From contig NC_009663.1 in NCBI RefSeq assembly GCF_000010345.1, positions 558,001 to 622,000 on the forward strand: DNA of 64,000 nucleotides. Direction: 5' to 3'. This document shows, one piece after another, positions 21,575 through 29,664 of this stretch (position 1 is its first letter; each line of letters starts with the position of its first letter). The position numbers were made by a program, and so were the translations under genes. Under the pieces are notes generated by a model. The model saw only the letters and a list, made by a program, of their open reading frames with translations, was not told the DNA's origin and searched no databases. The stretch is from Sulfurovum sp. NBC37-1. GTDB lineage: Bacteria; Campylobacterota; Campylobacteria; Campylobacterales; Sulfurovaceae.

Positions 21575-23545
21575 ATGGATATATTAAATAATTTTTTACA
21601 TAGTGGTTATACTTTTTCCGATGAAGAATATGAGTTAAAATCAAAATTTTCTTTATTGAATAGTGCAATAGCTGTTATTTTAATCTTTATATCTTTTTTA
21701 ACTATATCCATGATTGTTAAGGAAGAAACCTTTTTTGCATCTTTTCTTTGCGTTTATATTTTTCTAAGTATAGGTCTAGTTTATCTTCTAAGAAAATCAA
21801 AAGATAACTATCAAATAGTAATTCCAGTATTTACAATAATCAGTCTCATCCTCTTATTGACAGCAATAAGTATATTTCCAAATGAACATGAACGTGTAGC
21901 ATGGTTTTTAGTTATTATTATTTTTTCATTTTTCCTTGGTGGTAGACAGTTAGGTGTCGCCATGACACTAATGAGTATTGTTGGTATTATCAGTATTGAC
22001 TATTTTGTAGATATGGGATTAAGTTTTTATTCTCTTATGTTAATAATAGTCATTATTTTAATTGGCTCTGTACTTGTTGATTTATATGAAAAAAGAGATA
22101 AAACAGCAAAAAAAAGATTATACAAGCTGAATAATAGTTTGGAGCTAAGAATAAAAGAGGAGATAGAAAAACGTATCTTGATCTATGAAAAAAGCAATCT
22201 TGACTTGAAAGAGAGTTCGAAAAAACTTAAACAACAAAAAGATGCATATAAAAAACTTGCGTATTATGATATTCTTACCAAATTGCCAAATCGTGTTTTA
22301 TTTTATGATAGATTAAAGCATTCTATTGATAAAAGTAAACGAAACAATACTAAACTGGCAGTATTGTTTCTGGATCTTGACAACTTTAAGGAAATTAATG
22401 ATTCTTTGGGACACCACGTTGGTGACAATGTATTAAAGATACTTGCAACGAGACTACAAAAAAGGCTTCGAAAATCAGATACTTTGGCAAGACTCGGCGG
22501 AGATGAATTTACCTTGCTTTTAGAAGACTTGGAAGATCTCTCCAATATTGGTGAGATTTCTCAAAGTCTTATTCAGGTTATTTCAAAACCTATAAAGATA
22601 AAAGAACATACACTCTATGTAACAGTAAGTTTGGGTATTAGTATCTATCCCGATGATGGGCAAGATACGGAAAGCCTTTTAAAATGCGCTGATGCAGCTA
22701 TGTACAGTGCCAAGAATGAGGGATGTAATTTATTTCATTTTTATAAACAAGAGATGACAGTAAAAGCGCTTGAGAGAATTACCTTCGAGACAAGCATACG
22801 ACATGCACTTGACAATGACGAATTCATAGTTTACTATCAACCATTAATTGATATTAGAACAAATCAATTGATTGGACTGGAGGCATTGTTAAGATGGCAA
22901 CATTCTGAAAAAGGATTATTGTCCCCAGATAAATTTATTCATATTGCAGAGACAAGTTCTATTATTATTCAAATTGGAGAAAGAGTCTTGGAAGATGTTG
23001 CTGCGCAATTAGAAATATGGCATGAAAAGGGATTTAATCCAGAACGCATTGCGGTTAACCTTTCTGTTAAACAGTTGCGTCACCATGGCTTAATATCAAT
23101 CATTTCAGATATTTTAGAAAAAACAAAATTCAGACCTAAGTGGTTGGAACTGGAAATTACAGAAAGTTATACAATGCAAAAACCTGTTCAGGCAATAAGA
23201 CTTCTCAATCAGATTAAAGATCTTGGAGTCGATCTCACTATTGATGACTTTGGTACAGGATATTCGTCTCTCTCTTATTTAAAAAAGATACCGGTAAATA
23301 AATTGAAAATAGATAGAGCATTTATAAAAGACATTACTGAAAATAAAGATGATAAAGCACTTGTAAGTGCTATTTTGTCTATGGCCAAGAGTATGAATCT
23401 TGACGTAGTTGCAGAAGGTGTTGAAACTGAAGAGCAGAGACAATGTCTAGAAGCACTTGGTTGTTATAAAATACAAGGATACCTTTTTTCAAAACCTATG
23501 TCCGTAAGCGATATAGAGAAAAAATATATTGAAAATAAATCATAA
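21575..23545 (+). CDS. membrane GGDEF-EAL protein (cyclic di-GMP synthase/phosphodiesterase)
   Basis: 656 residues. About six hydrophobic helices fill residues 27-170, followed by a coiled-coil linker (about 175-225), a GGDEF domain (about 228-395) and an EAL domain (about 410-650). The GGDEF signature is exact (RLGGDEF near 306-312) and is preceded by an RKSD inhibitory-site motif. The EAL domain keeps E-A-L (near 434), NLSVKQL, LEITES, DDFGTGYSS and VAEGVETEEQ, so both activities could be intact. The membrane part has no loop long enough for a periplasmic sensor and may sense a lipid-like ligand. The DNA is markedly more AT-rich than its upstream neighbours. An RpfF-like gene follows after 13 bases, suggesting signal synthesis and c-di-GMP turnover are linked. 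No good ribosome binding site precedes this ATG. Confidence 0.92.
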   Translation: MDILNNFLHSGYTFSDEEYELKSKFSLLNSAIAVILIFISFLTISMIVKEETFFASFLCVYIFLSIGLVYLLRKSKDNYQIVIPVFTIISLILLLTAISIFPNEHERVAWFLVIIIFSFFLGGRQLGVAMTLMSIVGIISIDYFVDMGLSFYSLMLIIVIILIGSVLVDLYEKRDKTAKKRLYKLNNSLELRIKEEIEKRILIYEKSNLDLKESSKKLKQQKDAYKKLAYYDILTKLPNRVLFYDRLKHSIDKSKRNNTKLAVLFLDLDNFKEINDSLGHHVGDNVLKILATRLQKRLRKSDTLARLGGDEFTLLLEDLEDLSNIGEISQSLIQVISKPIKIKEHTLYVTVSLGISIYPDDGQDTESLLKCADAAMYSAKNEGCNLFHFYKQEMTVKALERITFETSIRHALDNDEFIVYYQPLIDIRTNQLIGLEALLRWQHSEKGLLSPDKFIHIAETSSIIIQIGERVLEDVAAQLEIWHEKGFNPERIAVNLSVKQLRHHGLISIISDILEKTKFRPKWLELEITESYTMQKPVQAIRLLNQIKDLGVDLTIDDFGTGYSSLSYLKKIPVNKLKIDRAFIKDITENKDDKALVSAILSMAKSMNLDVVAEGVETEEQRQCLEALGCYKIQGYLFSKPMSVSDIEKKYIENKS

Positions 23546-23558
23546 ACAAGGAAAAAAT

Positions 23559-24545
23559 ATGGATAAAGAGTTTCATAGATTATTGCGAGACAGGGGTGAA
23601 ATTACCGTACGATATGATCCTGAAACAGAAGCAATATGGGGGTATTCAAACCCAAGTTTAAGACCATGTTATAATATGGAACTATTGAATGAATTTAGAC
23701 AACTTCAACTGGATATTATAGATTACTTTAAGTATTGTGATATGAAACCAGTAACACCGATAAAATATTTTGTTCATGCTTCACAAATACCCGGAATATA
23801 TAATTATGGTGGTGATCTAAACCTGTTTTCCGAGTTGATTCAAAAGAAAGATGCTGATAGACTTTTTGAATATGCCAAAGTCTGTATAGATATTGTTTAT
23901 ATGAATGCAGTTAATTTACATCTCCCAATTACAACAATAGCACTTGTTGAAGGTAATGCTCTTGGTGGTGGTTTTGAAGGAGCTATCTCTCATAGTATTA
24001 CTATTGTGGAAGAGCAAAGTCAGATGGGTCTTCCTGAGATTAGATTTAATCTTATTCCCGGAATGGGTGCTTATAGCTTTTTAGCCAGATCGGTCGGTAT
24101 TAAACTGGCGGAAGAAATTATTGCCAGCGGAAAAGTATATGATGCTGCAACATTGCATGAAATGGGGGTGATTACCCAAGTAGTAAAAAGAGGAGAAGGT
24201 GAAAAAGCGGTTAATCAATATATGAAAAGAAATAGTCGTCTGTTTAATGGTATGCAGGCGTTACAGGCAGCCAGACAACGGTATGCTCCACTTGACTATG
24301 AAGAGTTAATAGATATTACTAAAATCTGGGTTGATGCAGCACTTAGGCTGGAACCAAAGGATTTAAAAATGATGAAAAAACTGGTAGATGCACAAAATCA
24401 AAAAAACATTGATATGAACTATAAACTCAGAACAAAGCAAGATCGTAGATTTGAGAAAGGTGGTTCTGATTTTCCGTATACTGATAGTGATGGCAATATA
24501 GTACTTCATGATCGAAGATCTCATAAAGATCCTCGTTCACATTAA
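23559..24545 (+). CDS. RpfF-like crotonase, putative DSF (diffusible signal factor) synthase
   Basis: 328 residues of the crotonase fold. The segment ALVEGNALGGGFEGAI and the later MGLPEIRF...PGMGAYSF follow RpfF of Xanthomonas and Burkholderia closely as I recall it, and the two catalytic glutamates fall at E140 and E160, matching E141 and E161 of RpfF. RpfF releases cis-2-unsaturated fatty-acid signals from acyl-ACP. The chain is about 40 residues longer than Xanthomonas RpfF, with a polar C-terminal tail. The ATG at 23559 is chosen because AAGGAAAA lies just ahead; an in-frame TTG at 23529 overlaps the previous gene. A plain enoyl-CoA hydratase is the alternative but fits the flanking motifs less well. 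Confidence 0.83.
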   Translation: MDKEFHRLLRDRGEITVRYDPETEAIWGYSNPSLRPCYNMELLNEFRQLQLDIIDYFKYCDMKPVTPIKYFVHASQIPGIYNYGGDLNLFSELIQKKDADRLFEYAKVCIDIVYMNAVNLHLPITTIALVEGNALGGGFEGAISHSITIVEEQSQMGLPEIRFNLIPGMGAYSFLARSVGIKLAEEIIASGKVYDAATLHEMGVITQVVKRGEGEKAVNQYMKRNSRLFNGMQALQAARQRYAPLDYEELIDITKIWVDAALRLEPKDLKMMKKLVDAQNQKNIDMNYKLRTKQDRRFEKGGSDFPYTDSDGNIVLHDRRSHKDPRSH

Positions 24546-24575
24546 TCCAAGTATAGGATAATCTTTTTTCCTATA

Positions 24576-27500
24576 TTATTTAAATACTTTTCCGCAATCC
24601 CTTATGATTGCACCCGGTACGGTTGCGATGGTCATGAACTCCGACATTTGAAGCAGCGGGTACATGACAGAGATATAATACTTCGGTTCCATGATCTTGG
24701 CTTCACCGTTCTCTATGAGGATAGGATAAGGGAGCAGGGCGGCATTGTTCGTACCGATACGTCCAATGAATTTACCGGTACGTCTGCCAAGTGCTACGCC
24801 GATCAGGGTCGCACCGTTATCCAGTTTCTGTACGAAGAGTACTTTCTTGTTGTTCTTGATCTTGGAAAGCAGATTGTCCCCTCTTGCTACTACGACCATA
24901 TCCTGGTATTTTGGCATGCCGTGCATGAACTGGTAGTTTGGAAGCAGCTGGAACTTTAGTTTGTCTTTGGAATTCAGCAGATTTTCGAAGTTATCTGTGA
25001 TCTTCTTGAGTGTTGCTTTGGCTGCCTTGTCGTCATACTGATCCTGCATGAATGCCTTGGCCATGTATATCGGGTTGGTAATACTGATATGGTTATCTTT
25101 TTTGTCGACAAGCAGACGCAGTGAAGCCGCGAAACCACGGTTCTTTTTGCTGGCCATTTTTGTCAGCTCTTTGTCTGTAAAGACGATGGAGACCAAATTT
25201 CCTTTTTTATCAAGTGTTGTTTCTCCCAAAATGGTGAAGCCGGCTTTTTTGAGTCGTTTTTCAGCTTCTTTAACATCAATGTATTTACCTCTGATATAGG
25301 CAGGTACCCTGCCATGAACTACTTCACCTATATCCGTTGCCGTATTTTTCGCTTTCCCTTTAGCTATTCTCTGTTCCGGAGGAATGTAATTCGGAGGCAT
25401 ACGTTTGGAAAATTTGATCGAGCGGTCCAGTATCCCCTGTTGCGTATGGAACGTTTTGACTTTAACTGGTTCCACAGGCTTTGGTGGTACCGGAAGTGTG
25501 ATCTCAACTGTCTTATTACTTGTTGGGATCTTGATGGTTTTCTTCGTCTCTGTAGTCGTGGCTGTTTTTGCTTTTGTTTCTTCTTTTTTAGCTGATGGTT
25601 TGGCAGGTACTATCGGTACTTTTCTCTTCTGTGTTACGGCTGGTTTTGCAATCGGTTTTGGTGAACCGGTCAGTGGATTGACATTCGGAATGGCCTTCAT
25701 TCCCAGGGAAGTGAGAAGTTCAGGTATCTCCCTGTCAAGCTTCTCTACAAGTTTGACCCTTTTTTCATCCGTGATACCAAGACTGTCGGTCCAGTTATGC
25801 AGTCTGTACATACCTACTATGAGTTTGTTGCTTCCTTTGGGAATGAACATATACATGGTACAGGGTGCGAAGAGCCCTGCAAGCGGTTTTGCATTTTCAG
25901 TGTCGAACATATTGTAGGAGAACTCAAGATGACAGAGTGAGTAGGTCCAGAAAGCATCGTAGTCTTTCAGGACTTCCGCGGCATCGGGTGTACCTTCCAT
26001 GAAGTTATGATAGCCGGCTATGAGATACTCCTTCTCGATGAAGGCATCTTCGAATTTCCCTTGAAACTCATCCATAAAATCTTCAATATCTTCCACAGGT
26101 TCAAAGGTGTATTCATAGGTCAGCATCGTCTGTTCCGGCAGCTTTTTCAGCGGAAGATGGCTTTTTTTGCCACCCAGCTCTTTTTCGATCATCGCATCGA
26201 GTGCGACAAAGCTTTCCGTGAAAGTATCTCTGACCTTTTGATCTTTTATACCAAGGATATCCAGCATCACTTTGGGAGAGAGATGCCCCACCTGTGTGAA
26301 ATCTTCATCCAGTTTCTTGGCAATGAGCATATTGAAAGGGCCGAAACCGGAAATACGGGGATCGATGTTGAGCAGGGGAAGCATCATTTTGTCATTGACA
26401 ACGGGCATGAAGCTCAGTACATCCAGAACGGTTGAACCATATTTCTTTTTATATTGGTCATTGACCCTTTTGTGCGGGTCGGTGAGGTTGAATCCTATGG
26501 TCTTTAGTTTCTCTTCCATCATGGCATTGTATTTCTTCTCGACATCGCCTTTGATTGTATACATGGTTGCCAGATTTGTCTTTCCGGTACTTTTTGCTGT
26601 AGGGGGGACAGGCGTAACTACGGATATCTTTTCAGGTATTTTCTTCTGTGCTGTTTTGAAGAGTGTTTTTGGATTGACATTGGGAATAGCCTTCATGCCC
26701 AGGGAAGTGAGAAGTTCAGGTATCTCCCTGTCAAGCTTCTCTACGAGTTTGACCCTCTTTTCATCTGTAATGCCGAGTGAGTCCGTCCAGTTGTGCAGTC
26801 TGTACATACCTACTATGAGTTTGTTGCTTCCTTTGGGAATGAACATATACATGGTACAGGGTGCGAAGAGCCCTGCAAGCGGTTTTGCATTTTCAGTGTC
26901 GAACATATTGTAGGAGAACTCAAGATGACAGAGTGAGTAGGTCCAGAAAGCATCGTAGTCTTTCAGGACTTCCGCGGCATCGGGTGTACCTTCCATGAAG
27001 TTATGATAGCCGGCTATGAGATACTCCTTCTCGATGAAGGCATCTTCGAATTTCCCTTGAAACTCATCCATAAAATCTTCAATATCTTCCACAGGTTCAA
27101 AGGTGTATTCATAGGTCAGCATCGTCTGTTCCGGCAGCTTTTTCAGCGGAAGATGGCTTTTTTTGCCACCCAGCTCTTTTTCGATCATCGCATCGAGTGC
27201 GACAAAGCTTTCCGTGAAAGTATCTCTGACCTTTTGATCTTTTATACCAAGGATATCCAGCATCACTTTGGGAGAGAGATGCCCCACCTGTGTGAAATCT
27301 TCATCCAGTTTCTTGGCAATGAGCATATTGAAAGGGCCGAAACCGGAAATACGGGGATCGATGTTGAGCAGGGGAAGCATCATTTTGTCATTGACAACGG
27401 GCATGAAGCTCAGTACATCCAGAACGGTTGAACCATATTTCTTTTTATATTGGTCATTGACCCTTTTGTGCGGGTCGGTGAGGTTGAATCCTATGGTCTT

Positions 27501-27659
27501 TAGTTTCTCTTCCATCATGGCATTGTATTTCTTCTCGACATCGCCTTTGATTGTATAGATCACTGCAAGCGAATCGTCATTATTGGTATCGGCAGAGAAT
27601 AGGGAGAGGGGGATGAAGAACAGCAGGCTTAGAATGAAGAACTTTTTAAAAATAGACAT
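24576..27659 (-). CDS. secreted protein with near-identical tandem duplication (function unknown)
   Basis: 1027 residues. The start at 27659 is chosen because TAAGGAT lies at the right distance; an ATG six bases earlier sits too close to it. A signal peptide (about 1-23, ending LFSA) is followed by two copies of a roughly 330-residue unit (period 332 residues, 996 bp), a Pro/Lys/Thr-rich linker (about 675-760) and a different C-terminal domain (about 780-1027). The unit copies differ only at their edges. Parts such as FAPCTMYMFIP followed by a C-terminal helix recall DUF302-type folds, but I would not assign that firmly. The C-terminal domain resembles the product of 37585-38646 (YQFM-GMP, GD-LLSK). 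It probably lies in the periplasm. Confidence 0.85.
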   Translation of the reverse strand: MSIFKKFFILSLLFFIPLSLFSADTNNDDSLAVIYTIKGDVEKKYNAMMEEKLKTIGFNLTDPHKRVNDQYKKKYGSTVLDVLSFMPVVNDKMMLPLLNIDPRISGFGPFNMLIAKKLDEDFTQVGHLSPKVMLDILGIKDQKVRDTFTESFVALDAMIEKELGGKKSHLPLKKLPEQTMLTYEYTFEPVEDIEDFMDEFQGKFEDAFIEKEYLIAGYHNFMEGTPDAAEVLKDYDAFWTYSLCHLEFSYNMFDTENAKPLAGLFAPCTMYMFIPKGSNKLIVGMYRLHNWTDSLGITDEKRVKLVEKLDREIPELLTSLGMKAIPNVNPKTLFKTAQKKIPEKISVVTPVPPTAKSTGKTNLATMYTIKGDVEKKYNAMMEEKLKTIGFNLTDPHKRVNDQYKKKYGSTVLDVLSFMPVVNDKMMLPLLNIDPRISGFGPFNMLIAKKLDEDFTQVGHLSPKVMLDILGIKDQKVRDTFTESFVALDAMIEKELGGKKSHLPLKKLPEQTMLTYEYTFEPVEDIEDFMDEFQGKFEDAFIEKEYLIAGYHNFMEGTPDAAEVLKDYDAFWTYSLCHLEFSYNMFDTENAKPLAGLFAPCTMYMFIPKGSNKLIVGMYRLHNWTDSLGITDEKRVKLVEKLDREIPELLTSLGMKAIPNVNPLTGSPKPIAKPAVTQKRKVPIVPAKPSAKKEETKAKTATTTETKKTIKIPTSNKTVEITLPVPPKPVEPVKVKTFHTQQGILDRSIKFSKRMPPNYIPPEQRIAKGKAKNTATDIGEVVHGRVPAYIRGKYIDVKEAEKRLKKAGFTILGETTLDKKGNLVSIVFTDKELTKMASKKNRGFAASLRLLVDKKDNHISITNPIYMAKAFMQDQYDDKAAKATLKKITDNFENLLNSKDKLKFQLLPNYQFMHGMPKYQDMVVVARGDNLLSKIKNNKKVLFVQKLDNGATLIGVALGRRTGKFIGRIGTNNAALLPYPILIENGEAKIMEPKYYISVMYPLLQMSEFMTIATVPGAIIRDCGKVFK
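25798..26561 (-). repeat. long direct repeat, copy 2 in gene order
   Basis: About 764 bases that by eye match 26794-27557 without a difference (offset 996 bp). It encodes the second of the two repeat units in the secreted protein above. Similarity continues at lower identity on the 3'-of-gene side (about 25685-25797 against 26681-26793), showing that the duplication is older and the core has been homogenised. Confidence 0.85.
26794..27557 (-). repeat. long direct repeat, copy 1 in gene order
   Basis: Partner of 25798-26561, same strand, 996 bp apart. It encodes the first repeat unit. Identity stops sharply at 27557, where the gene-specific N-terminal coding sequence begins. Confidence 0.85.
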
Positions 27660-27683
27660 AGGCATATCCTTAGAATAATTAAT

Positions 27684-27689
27684 ATTATA
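27684..27689 (-). promoter_or_regulatory. -10 box of the tandem-repeat secreted protein gene
   Basis: The complement reads TATAAT in TATCCTATAATATTAA, about 25 bases before the start codon at 27659. Confidence 0.5.
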
Positions 27690-27749
27690 GGATAGCATAT
27701 TCCTTATATATATAATAAATGAAATTAATGATTTTTGATCAATAGAAGT

Positions 27750-27780
27750 GAAAAGCTACCAAAAGTTACGGTAGCTTTTC
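27750..27780 (-). terminator. terminator of the 11-residue-repeat protein gene
   Basis: An eleven-base perfect stem, GAAAAGCTACC/GGTAGCTTTTC, with a nine-base loop, 17 bases beyond the stop of the minus-strand gene ending at 27798. Confidence 0.75.
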
Positions 27781-27797
27781 GAAGTATTGTAGAAAGA

Positions 27798-28949
27798 TTA
27801 TTTGTGTGCGTCGTTATCGTCAGCCACTTCTTTCACTGATTTTCTTGTCTCTTTTGAGATCGTTTTGGTAGAGTCGTTCGCATTGTCAGAAACTTCTTTT
27901 ACAGAATCTCTTGAATCATTAGAGATCGTTTTTGTAGAGTCATTGACATTATCGGAAACTCTCTTGACAGAATCTCTGGAGTCGTTGGAGACTGTTCTTG
28001 TTGTATCATCGAGGTCGTTGGAAACTTCTTTTACAGAATCTCTTGTATCGTTGGAAACAGTTTTGACTGAGTCTCTTGAGTCGTTGGAAACTGTTTTAAC
28101 GGAATCTCTTGAATCATTAGAGACTGTTTTTGTTGTTTCGTCAAGGTCGTTGGAAACGGTCTGAACAGAATCTCTTGTATCGTTGGAGATCGTTTTTGTA
28201 GAATCATTCACATTGTCAGACACATCTTTTACAGAATCTCTTGTATCGTTAGAAACAGTTTTCACTGAATCTCTTGAGTCATTTGAGACAGTTTTAACTG
28301 AGTCTCTTGAATCATTGGAAACTGTTTTAACGGAATCTCTTGAGTCATTTGAAACGGTTTTCACTGAATCTCTCGAGTCGTTGGAAACGGTTTTAACCGA
28401 GTCTCTTGAATCGTTTGAAACGGTTTTGACTGAATCAGTTGTATCGTTCGAGACAGTTTTTACGGAATCTCTTGAATCATTGGAAACTGTTTTAACGGAA
28501 TCTCTTGAGTCGTTGGAAACAGTTTTTGTTGCATCATTGATATCTTTTGAAACTGAAATAGCTGAATCTTTAAAATCTTTGGATGCGATCGTCGTAGAAT
28601 CTTTAAGATCTTTCGTAGTATTTGTAATAGAATCTTTTGTATCTTCTGCTACTTCCACTGTTGCATCTCTGACATCTTTACTTGTTGAAACCTGTGCTGT
28701 TTTAAGGTCGTCAGATACTTTGACAGATGTATCTTTTGCATCCGCACTTACATTGGTTACGGTTCTTTCAGCACTCTTACTTGTTTCTACTGCACCGTCT
28801 TTCATGGACTCGACGCTGTCTTTAGCATCTTTACTCATAGAAATCGCTGCTTCTTTCATATCTTTGAACATGTCTCCAAAGCTAAAATCTGCTTGAGCAC
28901 TTGTTAAAAGTGCCGCTGCTGCTACACATGAAATTACTGTTTTTTTCAT
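27798..28949 (-). CDS. periplasmic 11-residue-repeat protein, LEA/apolipoprotein-like
   Basis: 383 residues: a clear signal peptide (about 1-20, ending SAQA) and then about 33 consecutive 11-residue units to the C-terminus. Nine units read exactly SRDSVKTVSND; others vary (TRDSVKEVSND, VNDSTKTISND). The units have no Pro, almost no Cys or Trp, and alternate charged and small polar residues with Val/Ile at fixed places, so an extended amphipathic helix or coiled coil is expected. Eleven-residue repeats of this kind are known from LEA group 3 desiccation proteins and some lipid-surface proteins; a role in envelope protection is inference. The 33-bp DNA repeats make copy number prone to change. 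Confidence 0.85.
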   Translation of the reverse strand: MKKTVISCVAAAALLTSAQADFSFGDMFKDMKEAAISMSKDAKDSVESMKDGAVETSKSAERTVTNVSADAKDTSVKVSDDLKTAQVSTSKDVRDATVEVAEDTKDSITNTTKDLKDSTTIASKDFKDSAISVSKDINDATKTVSNDSRDSVKTVSNDSRDSVKTVSNDTTDSVKTVSNDSRDSVKTVSNDSRDSVKTVSNDSRDSVKTVSNDSRDSVKTVSNDSRDSVKTVSNDTRDSVKDVSDNVNDSTKTISNDTRDSVQTVSNDLDETTKTVSNDSRDSVKTVSNDSRDSVKTVSNDTRDSVKEVSNDLDDTTRTVSNDSRDSVKRVSDNVNDSTKTISNDSRDSVKEVSDNANDSTKTISKETRKSVKEVADDNDAHK

Positions 28950-29144
28950 ATACCATCCTTTTGTTTGGTTGTTAATTTTTAGGTATCACCTTCCAGCATC
29001 TTATCACCAAATATTTAAATTAAAACTTAAACTGTATAAAAAAATGTAATTAAACTTGATGATGATAATAAATGTAATTGTTTCATTAAAGATAATTGGT
29101 TACAATGCTCTTATCTAAAATAATATCGATAAGGGGATGATAAA

Positions 29145-29567
29145 ATGGTAAAATTATTACGTCAATTCGCACTGTTAACAGCCGCAACAACGGCTTTTAC
29201 AATGGCAGAAGGGTACACACAGGCAGACAGAATAGCAGATATGCAAAAGATGGCACAGGCAATGCAGGATATTCAATCCGGCTTCTTCTATAACAATATC
29301 GATATTGTCAAGGCGGGTACAAAAGTGCTCAAAGAGACCATTACCAATGTCCGGCCCATAGATTCGGAAGTGAATAATAAAGATATCTATGAAAAGTGGC
29401 TGAACAATGACTTGAGGATGACACGAAAGATCCAAAAAAAGATCAAGAAGAAAGCCGAGGATATCGAGGAGCGTTTCTCTGACGGAGATGCAGTCCAGGC
29501 CCTGCAGGAATACAGCAAGATCTCACAACAGTGTATGAAATGCCATATACGTCTGAGAAAATGGTAA
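29145..29567 (+). CDS. periplasmic monoheme c-type cytochrome
   Basis: 140 residues with a signal peptide (about 1-21). One heme c motif, CMKCH, sits at residues 130-134, almost at the C-terminus, and the body is predicted helical, as in four-helix cytochrome c' proteins. In true cytochrome c' the motif is also C-terminal, which supports the comparison, but sequence similarity is not strong. It would be a periplasmic electron carrier or a gas/stress-binding protein. It is followed after 97 bases by a fusion-protein gene on the same strand. Confidence 0.8.
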   Translation: MVKLLRQFALLTAATTAFTMAEGYTQADRIADMQKMAQAMQDIQSGFFYNNIDIVKAGTKVLKETITNVRPIDSEVNNKDIYEKWLNNDLRMTRKIQKKIKKKAEDIEERFSDGDAVQALQEYSKISQQCMKCHIRLRKW

Positions 29568-29664
29568 CTGTATAGGTGATCATTAACCATAGAAGTTGTA
29601 AAATGGCATCCAGCAATATTGAATATTATGTGATGTTGCATTTTAGTATGAAAAGAAACACTAT

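Noticed and set aside
26007-27431. Pairs of identical open frames on the plus strand around 26 and 27 kb
   Set aside because: They are antisense shadows of the duplicated unit in the minus-strand secreted protein, with no start context.
28183-28896. Long open frame on the plus strand across the 11-residue-repeat gene
   Set aside because: It is a mirror of the repeat on the other strand; it has no ribosome site or signal, while the minus frame has a signal peptide, a start with normal context and a terminator.
27798-28949. 33-bp direct repeats that could look like a CRISPR array
   Set aside because: The repeats are contiguous without unique spacers, keep an open frame with a signal peptide and encode an 11-residue protein repeat; no cas genes are near.
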